DNA of 48,550 nucleotides from an uncultured Dehalococcoidia bacterium (lineage in GTDB: Bacteria; Chloroflexota; Dehalococcoidia; GIF9; UBA5629): the NCBI GenBank assembly GCA_937975645.1, contig CALJTV010000035.1, forward strand, positions 1-48,550. The letters run 5' to 3'. The translations under genes were made by a program, and so were the position numbers. Of the stretch, positions 9,833 to 19,345 are shown in pieces (the stretch's first letter is position 1; each line of letters opens with the position of its first letter). The notes under the pieces are model-generated. The model saw nothing but the letters and a program-made list of their open reading frames with translations, had not been told where the DNA came from and ran no database searches.

Positions 9833-10493
9833 AGTACATCCTTACGGCTTCAGGATCGGTGTGATCCGAGGGTGGCATGCTAAGTGGTACAGCGAGAAAC
9901 ATTACACCGAGTTCCTGCAAGAGGACCTGAAGCTGCGCAAGGCTATAGCCGAAAGGTGCGCTGATGGCGGCGTTGCTAGAGTTGAGATCGAGCGCACCGG
10001 GAACGAGATAGTGGTGACCTTGTATTCCGCCCGTCCGGGCATTGTTATTGGACGAGGAGGGCAGCGGGCTGAAGAGCTGAGGAGACACCTTGAGGAGATA
10101 TGTGGCAAGAAGGTGAGGCTGTCCATCAAGGAGGTGGAGCAGCCGGAGCTGGAGGCTGTGCTGGTATCGCGGACCATAGCTGACCAGATCGAGCGCAGGA
10201 TGGCTTTCCGTAGAGCCATGAAGCAGGCAGCTTTCCGCACCATTCAGGCAGGGGCTAAGGGGATAAAAATTAGCTGTGCTGGGAGGCTGGGTGGCGTTGA
10301 GATAGCCCGCAGGGAGACTGTACTTCAGGGGCAGTTGCCATTACACAAACTGTGTGCTGATATCGACTATGGATTTGCTGAGGCTAAGACCACCTTGGGC
10401 AATATCGGGATAAAGGTCTGGATATATAAAGGCGACATTACACCGGAGGTAAGTAGGGAACTTGTTGCAGCCGAAACGAGTGAAGTATCGTAA
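9822..10493 (+). CDS. rpsC: 30S ribosomal protein S3 (uS3)
   Basis: mRNA-entry-channel protein with a KH domain. GTG 9822 is chosen because GAGGAGG (9809-9815) stands 6 bases upstream and the product then begins [13 protein letters not shown] like other S3 proteins. An upstream TTG at 9804 would add six odd residues. The KH motif [13 protein letters not shown] is near residue 70, and the C-terminal GGVEIARRE and KVWIYKGD segments are present. The length is 223 residues. Confidence 0.97.
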   Translation: MGHKVHPYGFRIGVIRGWHAKWYSEKHYTEFLQEDLKLRKAIAERCADGGVARVEIERTGNEIVVTLYSARPGIVIGRGGQRAEELRRHLEEICGKKVRLSIKEVEQPELEAVLVSRTIADQIERRMAFRRAMKQAAFRTIQAGAKGIKISCAGRLGGVEIARRETVLQGQLPLHKLCADIDYGFAEAKTTLGNIGIKVWIYKGDITPEVSRELVAAETSEVS

Positions 10494-10893
10494 AGCCCAA
10501 AGAGGGCATCTCCGAGGGAAGGCGCAAGCCGGGAACACCCTCAACTTCGGAGAGTTTGGACTGCAGGCTCTTGAGGGTGCCTGGGTGACAGCAAGGCAGA
10601 TTGAGGCTGCGCGCCGTGTTATTGTGCGCTATTTGCGCCGTGGTGGGCGTATGTGGATACGCATTTTTCCGGACAAGCCGGTTACCAAGAAGCCGGCGGA
10701 GACTAGAATGGGCGGTGGCAAGGGTGCCCCTGACCACTGGGTGGCTGTGGTGAAGCCAGGTAGGATACTGTTTGAGGTGAGCGGGATCAAAGAGGACATG
10801 GCTCGTGAGGCACTGCACCTGGCATCTTACAAGCTGCCCATAGCTACCAGATTTGTGACTAAAGAGGGCGTTAAACAAGAGGCGACGGCATGA
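10462..10893 (+). CDS. rplP: 50S ribosomal protein L16 (uL16)
   Basis: Large-subunit protein beside the A-site tRNA elbow. The TTG start at 10462 gives [20 protein letters not shown], exactly the family N-terminus, although it overlaps rpsC by 32 bases. The later motifs [21 protein letters not shown] and the [20 protein letters not shown] loop with its conserved arginine are intact. Length is 143 residues. The stop overlaps the rpmC start as ATGA. Confidence 0.97.
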   Translation: MLQPKRVKYRKAQRGHLRGKAQAGNTLNFGEFGLQALEGAWVTARQIEAARRVIVRYLRRGGRMWIRIFPDKPVTKKPAETRMGGGKGAPDHWVAVVKPGRILFEVSGIKEDMAREALHLASYKLPIATRFVTKEGVKQEATA

Positions 10894-11087
10894 GGATCCA
10901 GGAGATTAGGGCGTTGAGCAGCGAGGAGCTAGCCAAGAAGCTTGAGGAGGCTTATGAGGAACTGTTCAATCTGAGGTTTCGCCTGGCGACAAGGCAGCTA
11001 GCCAATACCAGTGAGCTGAACAAGGTGAAGAAAAAGATCGCCAGGATCAAGACGGTATTAAGAGAGAGGGAGCTAGGGATAAGGTAG
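10890..11087 (+). CDS. rpmC: 50S ribosomal protein L29 (uL29)
   Basis: Small two-helix protein at the tunnel exit. The 65 residues show the [20 protein letters not shown] motif (about 26-45) that defines L29, followed by [15 protein letters not shown]. Translation is probably coupled to rplP through the 4-base ATGA overlap, and rpsQ starts 3 bases after its stop. Confidence 0.97.
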   Translation: MRIQEIRALSSEELAKKLEEAYEELFNLRFRLATRQLANTSELNKVKKKIARIKTVLRERELGIR

Positions 11088-11090
11088 CCG

Positions 11091-11372
11091 ATGGCAGGTA
11101 ATAGAAAAGTGAGAATAGGTACAGTAATAAGCGACAAGATGGACAAGACGGTTGTGGTGCAGGTGGAGACCCTGACGCGTCATCCTCTGTACAGGAAGGT
11201 GATAAGACGGCGAGCCAAGTTCAAGGCGCACGATGAGGAAAATAAGTGCCGCGTCGGCGATGTGGTGAAGATAATGGAGACACGCCCGCTTTCCAAAGAG
11301 AAACGCTGGCGCGTTGTGGAAATACTGCAGAAGAAGGAGAAGGTCGAGGTCGAGCCCAGGGAAGTAACCTGA
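11091..11372 (+). CDS. rpsQ: 30S ribosomal protein S17 (uS17)
   Basis: OB-fold primary 16S rRNA binder. The 93 residues contain [17 protein letters not shown] near residue 10 and the signature [24 protein letters not shown]. The basic/acidic tail after residue 80 is longer than in E. coli S17, as in many other bacteria. Confidence 0.97.
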   Translation: MAGNRKVRIGTVISDKMDKTVVVQVETLTRHPLYRKVIRRRAKFKAHDEENKCRVGDVVKIMETRPLSKEKRWRVVEILQKKEKVEVEPREVT

Positions 11373-11396
11373 GCGATGCCTCTCTAGGGACTAGAG

Positions 11397-11765
11397 ATGA
11401 TCCAGCCTTATACCAGGCTCAAAGTAGCTGATAATACGGGTGCCAGACAGATAATGTGCATCAATGTGCCCGGTGGTACCAGGCGGCGATATGCCACCGT
11501 TGGGGATATCATCGTAGCTACGGTAAAGCGTGCCATTCCTGGTGGCGTGGTGAAGAAAGGGGATGTGGTGCGGGCTGTGGTCGTCCGCGTAGCAAAACAG
11601 TACCACCGTCCTGACGGTTCCTATGTTAGGTTCGATGAAAATGCTGCGGTCATACTGGACGATAAGAACAATCCACGGGGTACGCGCATTTTCGGTCCGG
11701 TAGCCAGAGAATTGCGGGACAAGAACTTTATAAAAATAATCTCGCTGGCTCCTGAGGTACTATAA
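11397..11765 (+). CDS. rplN: 50S ribosomal protein L14 (uL14)
   Basis: Intersubunit bridge protein. The 122 residues equal the family length and start [20 protein letters not shown]. The signature segment [19 protein letters not shown] and [18 protein letters not shown] complete it. It is followed by rplX after a single base. Confidence 0.98.
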   Translation: MIQPYTRLKVADNTGARQIMCINVPGGTRRRYATVGDIIVATVKRAIPGGVVKKGDVVRAVVVRVAKQYHRPDGSYVRFDENAAVILDDKNNPRGTRIFGPVARELRDKNFIKIISLAPEVL

Positions 11766-11766
11766 G

Positions 11767-12078
11767 ATGAAGATCAGGAAGAACGATACGGTGCTGGTGA
11801 TTGCTGGCAAAGATAAAGGGAAGAAGGGCAAGGTGAGGAAAGCTATACCCAGAGACCATAAGGTGATAGTTGAGGGCGTGAATATGATCAAGCGCCATTC
11901 CAGGGCTCGGGGAGTAGCCAGACAGGCTGGCATTATTGAGCTGGAAGCGCCGATCCATGTGTCCAATGTCATGCTCATTTGCGGAAAATGCAATAAGCCG
12001 ACACGGGTCGGGTACCGTTTTCTTGACGATGGCAGGAAGGTGCGTATCTGCCGTTCTTGCGATGAGGTGATCGACTGA
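11767..12078 (+). CDS. rplX: 50S ribosomal protein L24 (uL24)
   Basis: Assembly initiator for the large subunit with a KOW motif: [21 protein letters not shown] at the N-terminus. The C-terminal half contains a CGKC and CRSC pair (about residues 76-79 and 97-100), a small zinc-ribbon pattern found in some bacterial L24 proteins. Length 103 residues. Confidence 0.96.
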   Translation: MKIRKNDTVLVIAGKDKGKKGKVRKAIPRDHKVIVEGVNMIKRHSRARGVARQAGIIELEAPIHVSNVMLICGKCNKPTRVGYRFLDDGRKVRICRSCDEVID

Positions 12079-12095
12079 TCAGGTGTATTTGTGCC

Positions 12096-12638
12096 ATGTC
12101 TCGTCTTAAGGAAAAGTATATGAAAGAAGTGGTACCGAAACTTATGGAGAAGTTTGGATACAAGAACGTCATGCAGGTACCACGGCTGAGCAAGATCGTG
12201 TTGAACATAGGGCTGGGAGAAGCGGTGCAGAACCCCAAAGCTCTGGAAGCTGCCGAGAGGGACCTGGCGCTGATCTCAGGGCAGCATCCAGTGACCACCC
12301 GAGCCAAGAAGTCCATCGCGGCGTTTAAGATCAGGGCTGGAGTGCCCGTGGGGATGATGGTGACCCTCAGAGGTAAGAGGATGTACGATTTTTTTGATAA
12401 GCTGGTCAGCGTGGTGCTGCCGCGGGTGCGAGATTTCCAAGGGGTGCCGAGGGACTCCTTCGACGGTGCCGGCAACTATACGCTGGGACTCAAGGAGCAG
12501 ATCGTTTTCCCGGAGATTGAATATGATAAGGTGGACAGACTGAGGGGGCTGGAAATATCCATCGTCACCACCGCTACCAGCGCGGAGGAGGGCAGATACC
12601 TGCTCGAGTGTTTGGGCATGCCCTTCAGGAAACAATGA
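12096..12638 (+). CDS. rplE: 50S ribosomal protein L5 (uL5)
   Basis: 5S rRNA-binding protein of the central protuberance. The 180 residues begin [20 protein letters not shown] and hold [17 protein letters not shown] and the family signature around [20 protein letters not shown] and [19 protein letters not shown]. Full length, in the normal spc-operon position. Confidence 0.98.
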   Translation: MSRLKEKYMKEVVPKLMEKFGYKNVMQVPRLSKIVLNIGLGEAVQNPKALEAAERDLALISGQHPVTTRAKKSIAAFKIRAGVPVGMMVTLRGKRMYDFFDKLVSVVLPRVRDFQGVPRDSFDGAGNYTLGLKEQIVFPEIEYDKVDRLRGLEISIVTTATSAEEGRYLLECLGMPFRKQ

Positions 12639-12650
12639 GGTTAGTGGAAT

Positions 12651-12836
12651 ATGGCAAAGCTGTCTAAAGTCCTCAAATCCATGCGACCGCCGAAGTATAA
12701 GGTGCAGCACCGCAACCGCTGCCAGTTGTGCGGTAGACCGCGTGCCTTTATACGGCAGTTTGGTCTGTGCCGCATTTGTTTTCGACAGCTTGCTTTAAGG
12801 GGTGAGATCCCAGGGGTGAGAAAGTCGAGCTGGTGA
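12651..12836 (+). CDS. rpsN: 30S ribosomal protein S14, zinc-binding type Z (uS14)
   Basis: Short 61-residue form of S14 with four cysteines, C24-x2-C27 and C40-x2-C43, expected to bind Zn(II). The conserved [22 protein letters not shown] lies between and after them. The zinc-independent long form is not present in the window. Confidence 0.97.
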   Translation: MAKLSKVLKSMRPPKYKVQHRNRCQLCGRPRAFIRQFGLCRICFRQLALRGEIPGVRKSSW

Positions 12837-12854
12837 CACGGAGGAGAGGTATTT

Positions 12855-13247
12855 ATGGTCAACGACCCCATCGCTGATATGCTGACCCGAATTCGGAATG
12901 CTGTGATGGCAAGGCACGACATCGTGCTTATCCCAGCTTCGAAGATGAAGCTGTCTATAGCTAAGATTTTGAAGGAGGAGGGTTTTATCTCAGACTATAG
13001 CGTGCTCAGGGGCAAGCCGCAAAGGATGATAAAGATAACCCTGAAGTACATAGATGGGCAACCGGCTGTGATGGGGCTGGAGCGGGTGAGCAAACCTGGG
13101 CTCAGAGTGTATGTAGGGCGTGGTGAAATTCCACGCGTTTACGGGGGGCTGGGCATTGCCATCCTGTCCACATCCAAAGGGGTGATGACTGGACAGGAAG
13201 CCTGGCGGCGAAAACTGGGCGGAGAGCTGCTGTGCTATGTCTGGTGA
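12855..13247 (+). CDS. rpsH: 30S ribosomal protein S8 (uS8)
   Basis: Central-domain 16S rRNA binder and, in E. coli, translational repressor of the spc operon. The 130 residues start [17 protein letters not shown] and end with the signature [31 protein letters not shown] region (split here as [11 protein letters not shown] then GGELLCYVW). Good AGGAGAGG site before the ATG. Confidence 0.97.
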   Translation: MVNDPIADMLTRIRNAVMARHDIVLIPASKMKLSIAKILKEEGFISDYSVLRGKPQRMIKITLKYIDGQPAVMGLERVSKPGLRVYVGRGEIPRVYGGLGIAILSTSKGVMTGQEAWRRKLGGELLCYVW

Positions 13248-13265
13248 GTACTGTGGAGAACTGTT

Positions 13266-13817
13266 ATGTCACGCATAGGTAGGATGCCGATCCCCATCCC
13301 CGATGGTGTTAAGGTCACCATTAAGGGGAATGAGGTGACGGTGGAGGGTATTAAGGGGAAGTTGGTACGCACCTTTCACCCGGATATGTCCATTACTTTG
13401 GAGGACGGCAGACTGGTGGTGGCCAGACCAACCGATAACAGGAACCACCGTGCCCTGCACGGGCTGACGAGGTCGCTATTGGCAAATATGGTAGAAGGGG
13501 TGACCAAAGGTTTTGAGAAAGCACTGGAGCTGAGTGGTGTGGGGTATAGGGTGCAAAAGGTTGGTGATAAGATATCTTTGCAGGTGGGTTTCAGCCATCC
13601 TGTGGACTTCTCGCCGCCGCCCGGGATTGAGCTGGCGGTTGAGGGGACCAACCGCATTCGCGTTATCGGTATCGATAAGGAGCTGGTAGGCATGGTTGCA
13701 GCCCGGATAAGGGCGATAAGGCCTCCCGATGCCTATAAAGGAAAAGGCATCAGGTATGTGGGTGAGAGGATTAAGCTCAAACCTGGTAAGGCTGGCAAGG
13801 CGGCAGCCAAAGGTTAA
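13266..13817 (+). CDS. rplF: 50S ribosomal protein L6 (uL6)
   Basis: Large-subunit protein near the sarcin-ricin loop and the factor-binding site. The 183 residues start [19 protein letters not shown] and end with the signature [24 protein letters not shown], followed by a short Lys/Ala-rich tail. Both L6 repeats are present. Confidence 0.98.
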   Translation: MSRIGRMPIPIPDGVKVTIKGNEVTVEGIKGKLVRTFHPDMSITLEDGRLVVARPTDNRNHRALHGLTRSLLANMVEGVTKGFEKALELSGVGYRVQKVGDKISLQVGFSHPVDFSPPPGIELAVEGTNRIRVIGIDKELVGMVAARIRAIRPPDAYKGKGIRYVGERIKLKPGKAGKAAAKG

Positions 13818-13825
13818 GTGACGAG

Positions 13826-14191
13826 ATGGCTAAACTAGATGTAAGGCTAGCACGAAAAAGGCGTCATGCCCGCATCAGGGCGAAGCTGGTGGGCACACCC
13901 ACGAGGCCCAGACTGTGCGTTTTCCGGAGCTTGAACCATATATATGCCCAGGTCATCGATGATTCCATCGGGCACACGCTGGTAGCAGCCAGCAGCCTTG
14001 AGCCTGAGATAAGGGACAAGGCTGAAGGGAAGAAAAAGACCGAAGTTGCCGAGATGGTCGGTGCGCTGGTAGCCCAGAGGGCGAGCAGCAAAGGCATAAA
14101 GCGCGTAGCCTTCGACCGCGCCGGTTATAAGTATCACGGAAGGGTTAAGGCTCTGGCGGAAGCGGCAAGGAAGGCTGGACTGGACTTTTGA
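13826..14191 (+). CDS. rplR: 50S ribosomal protein L18 (uL18)
   Basis: 5S rRNA-binding protein. The 121 residues include [20 protein letters not shown] near 28-48 and the C-terminal [20 protein letters not shown] signature. Its TGA overlaps a possible TTG start of rpsE, but a better rpsE start lies 12 bases further on. Confidence 0.97.
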   Translation: MAKLDVRLARKRRHARIRAKLVGTPTRPRLCVFRSLNHIYAQVIDDSIGHTLVAASSLEPEIRDKAEGKKKTEVAEMVGALVAQRASSKGIKRVAFDRAGYKYHGRVKALAEAARKAGLDF

Positions 14192-14202
14192 GGTTTGTGT
14201 TT

Positions 14203-14745
14203 ATGAAAGCGGTGACCGAAATACCCAAAAACAAGACTAGGGCTGATCCTGCTGAACTGGAACTGAATGAGAGGTTGGTGGCATTGAACCGTGTTACCAA
14301 GGTGGTCAAAGGTGGTAAGAGACTCCATTTTCGTGCTCTGGTAGTGGTTGGGGATGGCAAGGGGCATGTAGGCGCTGGCATCGGTAAAGCCAGAGAGGTC
14401 CCGGAAGCGGTGCGCAAAGCTGGGGCTGCTGCCAGGAAGGAGCTGTTCAGGGTGGCTATGTCAGGCACCACTATACCGCACGAGATTCGAGCAAAGTATG
14501 GGGCGGCGGAGGTACTCCTAAAACCGGCAGTGCCCGGCACAGGTGTAATAGCCGGCGGTGGGGTGCGTGCGGTAGTGGAAGCTGCGGGTATAAGAGACAT
14601 CCTGAGCAAGTCACTGGGTTGCTCCAACCCGATAAACGTGGTCAGGGCTACCATTCTGGCTCTGGCGAACCTGAGAGACCCCGAGGAGGTAATTGCTCAG
14701 CGCAAGGGGGAAGCTGCAACTAAAGGGGAGAAGTCAGGTGGCTAA
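14203..14745 (+). CDS. rpsE: 30S ribosomal protein S5 (uS5)
   Basis: Decoding-fidelity protein with a double-stranded-RNA-binding fold: [20 protein letters not shown] and [21 protein letters not shown] are the family signatures. ATG 14203 (product of about 180 residues) has a GAGG just upstream. The frame also opens at TTG 14188, overlapping the rplR stop, and this would add five residues. The 3' end overlaps rpmD by 8 bases. Confidence 0.96.
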   Translation: MKAVTEIPKNKTRADPAELELNERLVALNRVTKVVKGGKRLHFRALVVVGDGKGHVGAGIGKAREVPEAVRKAGAAARKELFRVAMSGTTIPHEIRAKYGAAEVLLKPAVPGTGVIAGGGVRAVVEAAGIRDILSKSLGCSNPINVVRATILALANLRDPEEVIAQRKGEAATKGEKSGG

Positions 14746-14932
14746 ACTGCGGATAACCTGGGTTAAAAGTGATATCGGCTATAAAAGGGACCAGAGGCGG
14801 ACGCTTAAGGCTCTGGGGTTTCGCCGGCTTCAGCAGACGGTGGAGCATGAAGACTCTCCTGCCATCAGGGGGATGGTAGCCAAAGTCAAACATCTGGTCA
14901 TAATGGAAGTGATCGAAAATGGAACAGCATGA
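14738..14932 (+). CDS. rpmD: 50S ribosomal protein L30 (uL30)
   Basis: Small large-subunit protein, 64 residues from GTG 14738. That start sits after AAGGGGAGAAG, inside the last codons of rpsE. The frame extends further 5' to 14693, but the extra residues do not belong to L30. The L30 core is recognisable: [41 protein letters not shown]. Confidence 0.94.
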   Translation: MAKLRITWVKSDIGYKRDQRRTLKALGFRRLQQTVEHEDSPAIRGMVAKVKHLVIMEVIENGTA

Positions 14933-15362
14933 ACTCAAGCCACCTACAGGCGCCAAGCGCAAAAGAAAGCGTGTTGGCTGCGGCGATGGCAGCGGACACG
15001 GTAGTTATTCGGGGCGTGGCTGCAAGGGGCAGAAGTCGCGCTCTGGTGGTGGAGTGCGCCCTGGATTCGAGGGTGGGCAACTACCGCTGGTCAAACGCCT
15101 GCCGCACAAGCGTGGCTTCACCAATATCTTCAAGACAGAGTACCAGATAGTCAATGTGGGGCGGTTGAAGGCGTTTCCGCCCAACACTGAGGTCACACCT
15201 CAGAGTCTGTTTGAAGCTGGTCTGGTCAAGAGTAAGGGGAGCCCCATCAAGGTCCTGGGAGGTGGAGATATTGACCGTCCTCTGGTGGTAAAAGTCAGCA
15301 GGTTCTCCGCCTCCGCTGAGAGGAAGATACTAGCTGTTGGGGGGAAAGTAGAGAGCATTTAG
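14919..15362 (+). CDS. rplO: 50S ribosomal protein L15 (uL15)
   Basis: Late-assembly large-subunit protein. The glycine/arginine-rich N-terminal arm ([20 protein letters not shown], about 26-45) and [20 protein letters not shown] identify it. Length is 147 residues. The ATG overlaps the end of rpmD by 14 bases. secY starts 2 bases after the stop, the normal spc-operon order. Confidence 0.97.
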   Translation: MEQHELKPPTGAKRKRKRVGCGDGSGHGSYSGRGCKGQKSRSGGGVRPGFEGGQLPLVKRLPHKRGFTNIFKTEYQIVNVGRLKAFPPNTEVTPQSLFEAGLVKSKGSPIKVLGGGDIDRPLVVKVSRFSASAERKILAVGGKVESI

Positions 15363-15364
15363 CC

Positions 15365-16681
15365 ATGCAGCAGGCAGCAGGAAGGCCCCGTCTTCTCCAG
15401 GCAATGATCGATGCCTTTTCCTTGCCCGATTTGAGGCGTCGGCTGCTGTTTACCTTTGCTATGCTGGTGGTCTTCCGTTTCATCGCTCACATCCCCATGC
15501 CTGGCTTGGATGTGGCGGCGATGCGGAACCTCTTCGAGCGGAACCAGCTCCTGGGCATGCTGGACCTGTTCACCGGCGGCGCCATGCGCAACTTCAGTGT
15601 GGCGGCGATGGGGGTCTATCCCTACATTACCGCTTCTATCGTCATGCAACTGCTAGTACCAGTGATACCGGCGCTCAGGGCGCTATCACAGGAAGGCGAG
15701 GCTGGCAGGCGGAGGATCAACCAAATTACGCACTGGCTGACGGTCCCCCTGGCTGCCCTTCAGGGCTATGCCCAGATAAACTTGCTGCGCAGTCAGGGTG
15801 TGGTGAGTGCGGCTGCAGCACTTCCCACCTTCGCCATGGTGCTGTCGCTGACCGCAGGCACAATATTCCTTGTCTGGCTGGGAGAGTTGATTACGGAGCG
15901 AGGCATTGGCAACGGTGTCTCCATAATCATCTTCGGTGGCATCGTTGCCCGGCTCCCCGAGATGATCGGACGCGGACTTATCGTTAGAGAGAATATAATG
16001 GGGCTTATCGCCTTTATCCTGCTGGGAGTGGCTACCATAGCCTTCATCGTCATGTTCACTGAAGCCCACCGCCGCATTCCGGTGCAGTATGCCAGGACAG
16101 CATTCCGCGGCGCCCGGATGTACCGGCAGACCGGCTCCACGCATATCCCGCTCAGGGTGAACTCTGCCGGCATGATACCACTAATCTTTGCTATTTCGCT
16201 GATGATCTTTCCCGGCACCATTGCTAGCTATTTTGCTGCCCCGGCGGGTGAGCCGCCTAATTTCGCCAACACAATCGTGAGGTGGTTCAATCCGGACACA
16301 CCACTACCAGTGGGGCTGTTCTACTGGGTGCTCTATTTTCTCATGGTGGTAGCATTCACCTTTTTCTACACCATGGTCATATTCGAACAGATGGACCTAG
16401 CGCGGACATTGCAGCGGCAGGGCGGCTTTATTCCAGGGGTGCGCCCGGGGAAGCCCACCACGGACTATCTCAACGGGGTGATAACGCGGATAACCTGGGG
16501 TGGTGCCCTATTTCTAGCCACGGTGGCGGTGTTGCCTTTCTTCATTCGTAGTATAACTAATGTAGCGGTGCTGACCATATCGAGCACAGGTTTGCTCATC
16601 GTTGTCGGTGTCGCCTTGGACACAATGAAGCAGATCGAAGCCCAGCTCACCATGCGCCGCTATGAGGGCTTCTTAAGGTAG
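15365..16681 (+). CDS. secY: Protein translocase channel subunit SecY
   Basis: Pore of the SecYEG protein-export channel in the cytoplasmic membrane. The 438 residues contain about ten hydrophobic segments. Diagnostic stretches are FIAHIPMPGLDV near 36-47, GGAMRNFSVAAMGVYPYITASIVMQL (split: GGAMRNFSVAAMGV, PYITASIVMQL), the cytoplasmic loop YARTAFRGARMYRQTGSTHI, and VNSAGMIPLIFAISL. It lies after rplO and before adk in the usual order. The codon and start context match the neighbours. Confidence 0.98.
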   Translation: MQQAAGRPRLLQAMIDAFSLPDLRRRLLFTFAMLVVFRFIAHIPMPGLDVAAMRNLFERNQLLGMLDLFTGGAMRNFSVAAMGVYPYITASIVMQLLVPVIPALRALSQEGEAGRRRINQITHWLTVPLAALQGYAQINLLRSQGVVSAAAALPTFAMVLSLTAGTIFLVWLGELITERGIGNGVSIIIFGGIVARLPEMIGRGLIVRENIMGLIAFILLGVATIAFIVMFTEAHRRIPVQYARTAFRGARMYRQTGSTHIPLRVNSAGMIPLIFAISLMIFPGTIASYFAAPAGEPPNFANTIVRWFNPDTPLPVGLFYWVLYFLMVVAFTFFYTMVIFEQMDLARTLQRQGGFIPGVRPGKPTTDYLNGVITRITWGGALFLATVAVLPFFIRSITNVAVLTISSTGLLIVVGVALDTMKQIEAQLTMRRYEGFLR

Positions 16682-16689
16682 CTGGACAT

Positions 16690-17334
16690 ATGTATCTAGT
16701 CTTTCTTGGTGCACCTGGAGCCGGCAAGGGAACTCAAGCTGCTGTTATCTCCAAGAGACTGTCCTTAGCCCACATAGCTTCCGGGGATCTGTTCCGTGAG
16801 GCGGTGGAGAAAGGCACAGAGCTAGGGAAAAAGGTCAAGGGCTATATGGAAAAGGGAGTGCTGGTGCCCGACGAGGTGACCATACAACTGGTCTCGGAGC
16901 GCCTTGATGGGCAGGACTGCCGGGAGGGCTGCATTTTTGACGGTTTTCCGCGCACCCTTGCCCAGGCGGAGGCGCTGGACAGAATGCTCGCCGCACGGGG
17001 CAAAGCCTTAGATAGAGTGGTATACATTGAAGTACCGGAAGCGGAGCTGTTGAAGCGTTTAGGTGGTCGCTGGGTATGCCGCAAATGTCAGACGCCGTAC
17101 CACGAGGTCACTTCCCCTCCGAAGGTGGCGGGTATATGTGACAGGTGCGGTGGTGAGCTCTACCAGCGCCCTGATGATAAGGTGGAGACGGTGAAAGAGC
17201 GTCTCAAGGTCTACTTTGATCAAACGATGCCACTCTTGGACTATTATCAGGCTCGGGGCAAGCTAGTGCGGGTGGACGGTCAGCGTAGCATAGAGGATGT
17301 GGCTGAGGCGATAATTAGTGCTGTGAAGAAGTAA
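16690..17334 (+). CDS. adk: Adenylate kinase, zinc-binding LID type
   Basis: Converts ATP + AMP to two ADP in the cytosol. The P-loop GAPGAGKGTQ is at residues 8-17, the AMP-site GDLFREAV at 32-39 and DGFPRTLAQAEAL at 84-96. The LID has four cysteines (C130, C133, C150, C153), the zinc-binding form common in Gram-positive and related bacteria. The 214 residues are full length. It is co-transcribed with secY and map. Confidence 0.98.
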   Translation: MYLVFLGAPGAGKGTQAAVISKRLSLAHIASGDLFREAVEKGTELGKKVKGYMEKGVLVPDEVTIQLVSERLDGQDCREGCIFDGFPRTLAQAEALDRMLAARGKALDRVVYIEVPEAELLKRLGGRWVCRKCQTPYHEVTSPPKVAGICDRCGGELYQRPDDKVETVKERLKVYFDQTMPLLDYYQARGKLVRVDGQRSIEDVAEAIISAVKK

Positions 17335-17344
17335 CGGAACATGG

Positions 17345-18097
17345 GTGACCGTGATAGTCATAAAATCGTCACAAGAGATAGCGGTCATGCGCCGGGCTGG
17401 CAGAGTGGTGGCTGCGGTCCTGGAGAGGCTTAAGGATGAGGTAAAGCCTGGTGTGATGACGCGCCATCTTGACATGGTAGCTATGAAAGAAGTAAGGAAA
17501 TACGGAGCCACGGCTTCATTTAAGGGTTACCGGGGGTTTCCAGCACACCTCTGTGTCTCGGTGAACGATGAGGTTGTGCACGGCATTCCTAACGACCGGG
17601 AGCTTAAGGAAGGTGATGTTGTCTCGTTGGATTTCGGTGCTGTGGTCAACGGTTTCCACGGTGACGCTGCCATCACTGTCGGCGTGGGCAGGATCAGTGC
17701 GCAAGCCGAGGAGCTGATAGCCGTGACTCGGACCGCCTTGACGATTGGAATAAAGGCGGCGCGCTGCGGTGGTCATGTGGGGGATATCTCAGCGGCGATC
17801 CAAAGTTATGTTGAGGGGAAAGGGTTCTCGGTGGTGCGCGAGTATTCTGGGCATGGCATAGGCAGGGACCTGCATGAGGACCCGCTGGTGCCCAATTTCG
17901 GCTCACCTGGGGAAGGTCCCTTGCTTCAGAAGGGGATGACGCTGGCGGTGGAACCAATGGTTACTGCCGGTGACTGGAGGACAAAGGTTGCCCGCAATCG
18001 CTGGACGGTGTTCACCGCTGACGGCAGTCTGGCAGCCCACTTTGAGCACACTATTGCAATCACAGATGATGAGGCGGAAATACTCACTCTGGTATAA
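17345..18097 (+). CDS. map: Type I methionine aminopeptidase
   Basis: Removes the initiator methionine from new proteins and uses two divalent metals. The 250 residues contain the metal ligands in their usual spacing: LDFGAVVNGFHGDAAITV (both Asp), the GHGIGRDLHEDP motif (His), VEPMV (Glu) and FEHTIAIT (Glu). The GTG at 17345 gives MTVIVIKSSQEIAVMRRAGR. A GTG two codons later is equally possible. It sits between adk and infA as in many bacteria. Confidence 0.97.
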   Translation: MTVIVIKSSQEIAVMRRAGRVVAAVLERLKDEVKPGVMTRHLDMVAMKEVRKYGATASFKGYRGFPAHLCVSVNDEVVHGIPNDRELKEGDVVSLDFGAVVNGFHGDAAITVGVGRISAQAEELIAVTRTALTIGIKAARCGGHVGDISAAIQSYVEGKGFSVVREYSGHGIGRDLHEDPLVPNFGSPGEGPLLQKGMTLAVEPMVTAGDWRTKVARNRWTVFTADGSLAAHFEHTIAITDDEAEILTLV

Positions 18098-18106
18098 TTG
18101 TTTTGT

Positions 18107-18325
18107 ATGCCTAAGAAGGAGAGCATAGAGGTTGAAGGAGTGGTGATCGAGTCGTTACCGAATGCAACATTTCGGGTGCAGCTCCCTAATGGGCATGTGG
18201 TGCTGGCGCATGTTTCCGGGAAAATGCGGAAAAACTATGTCCGCATCTTGCCACAGGACAGGGTGCTGGTAGAGCTTTCCCCGTATGACCTGTCGCGGGG
18301 GCGGATAACCTACAGGCTGAGGTGA
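18107..18325 (+). CDS. infA: Translation initiation factor IF-1
   Basis: OB-fold factor that binds the 30S A site during initiation. The 72 residues from ATG 18107 match the family length exactly ([20 protein letters not shown] at the start, [15 protein letters not shown] at the end). The frame is open from TTG 18098, but those three residues are not part of the family. It lies 9 bases past map. Confidence 0.97.
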   Translation: MPKKESIEVEGVVIESLPNATFRVQLPNGHVVLAHVSGKMRKNYVRILPQDRVLVELSPYDLSRGRITYRLR

Positions 18326-18344
18326 GGCTGTTTCCGTTGATATT

Positions 18345-18373
18345 TTGACATAAGCGACAATAAAGTATATTAT
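18345..18373 (+). promoter_or_regulatory. Strong internal promoter for the alpha block (rpmJ-rpsM-rpsK-rpsD-rpoA-rplQ)
   Basis: Perfect TTGACA (18345-18350) and TATTAT (18368-18373, five of six) with an exact 17-bp spacer. It lies in the only sizeable gap (86 bp) of the ribosomal supercluster, which is AT-rich compared with its surroundings. The start is predicted near 18380, about 32 bases before rpmJ. Confidence 0.78.
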
Positions 18374-18411
18374 TTAAAAGTTTTTTGACTGTTGGACACT
18401 GGTGATTAGAC

Positions 18412-18525
18412 ATGAAAGTGAGATCGTCGGTAAAACGCCGCTGCGCCAAGTGCAAGATTATCCGGCGCCATGGGGTAGTGCGTGTCATCTGCGAGAACCC
18501 GAAGCACAAGCAGAGGCAGGGATAA
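18412..18525 (+). CDS. rpmJ: 50S ribosomal protein L36 (bL36)
   Basis: A 37-residue zinc-ribbon protein, [20 protein letters not shown] at the start, then [17 protein letters not shown]. Cys11 and Cys14, with Cys27 and His32, form the expected C-C-C-H metal site, so this is the zinc-binding version. It is first behind the internal promoter and 20 bases before rpsM. Confidence 0.97.
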   Translation: MKVRSSVKRRCAKCKIIRRHGVVRVICENPKHKQRQG

Positions 18526-18545
18526 AAGAGAGGAGAGATTGAGAG

Positions 18546-18935
18546 ATGGCACGGATTGCTGGCGTCGATATTCCCAATGAAAAGAAGGTCTATATCTCGT
18601 TGCAGTACATTCACGGCATAGGACCTACGTTGAGCCGCAAGGTGCTACAGACTGCTGGCGTGGACCCAGACACCAAGGTAAAGGACCTTAAGGAGCAGGA
18701 GCTCAGCCGCATACGCGAGATCATTGACCGAGAGTATATGGTTGAAGGCGAGCTGCGCAAGGAGGTCAACCTCAATATTAAGAGGCTCATTGAAATCGGC
18801 TGCTATCGCGGCATAAGACATCGCCGTGGTCTGCCGGTGCATGGACAGCGGACGCGCACTAATGCGCGCACCAAGCGCGGACCGCGAAAGACAGTGGCTG
18901 GTCGTGGTCAGAGGCGCGGTCTAGCAAAGAAGTAG
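18546..18935 (+). CDS. rpsM: 30S ribosomal protein S13 (uS13)
   Basis: Head protein forming bridges to the large subunit and contacting P-site tRNA. The 129 residues start [20 protein letters not shown] and include the signature [28 protein letters not shown] (two overlapping segments: [14 protein letters not shown] and [12 protein letters not shown]). GAGGAGAG precedes the ATG. Confidence 0.98.
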   Translation: MARIAGVDIPNEKKVYISLQYIHGIGPTLSRKVLQTAGVDPDTKVKDLKEQELSRIREIIDREYMVEGELRKEVNLNIKRLIEIGCYRGIRHRRGLPVHGQRTRTNARTKRGPRKTVAGRGQRRGLAKK

Positions 18936-18950
18936 GGGAGTAAAGCGCTT

Positions 18951-19343
18951 ATGCCCGGAAAGAGTAAGAACAGCGGTAGGAGACGAGAGCGTAAACAGGT
19001 AAGCGAAGGTAAGGCTTACATCCAGTCCACATTCAATAACACCATTGTGACCATTACCGATGCTAAAGGGAATGTCGTCGCCTGGAGCAGTTCAGGCACA
19101 GCAGGGTTCAAGGGTTCTAGAAAAGGCACACCATATGCTGCCCAGATGGCAGCGCAGCAAGCTGCCCAGAAAGCCAGAGACCATGGCTTGCGGCAGGTGG
19201 AGGTGCTGGTGAAGGGACCTGGCAGCGGGCGCGAGGCTGCCATCCGTGCCATTCAGGCATCGGGAATCATGGTGACCGCGATTAAAGATGTGACACCTGT
19301 GCCGCACAACGGCTGCAGACCTCGTAAAAGGAGGCGGGTCTAG
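18951..19343 (+). CDS. rpsK: 30S ribosomal protein S11 (uS11)
   Basis: Platform protein near the Shine-Dalgarno duplex. The 130 residues have [20 protein letters not shown] near 23-42, [20 protein letters not shown], and the C-terminal signature [17 protein letters not shown]. It lies between rpsM and rpsD in standard alpha-operon order. Confidence 0.98.
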   Translation: MPGKSKNSGRRRERKQVSEGKAYIQSTFNNTIVTITDAKGNVVAWSSSGTAGFKGSRKGTPYAAQMAAQQAAQKARDHGLRQVEVLVKGPGSGREAAIRAIQASGIMVTAIKDVTPVPHNGCRPRKRRRV

Positions 19344-19345
19344 AT

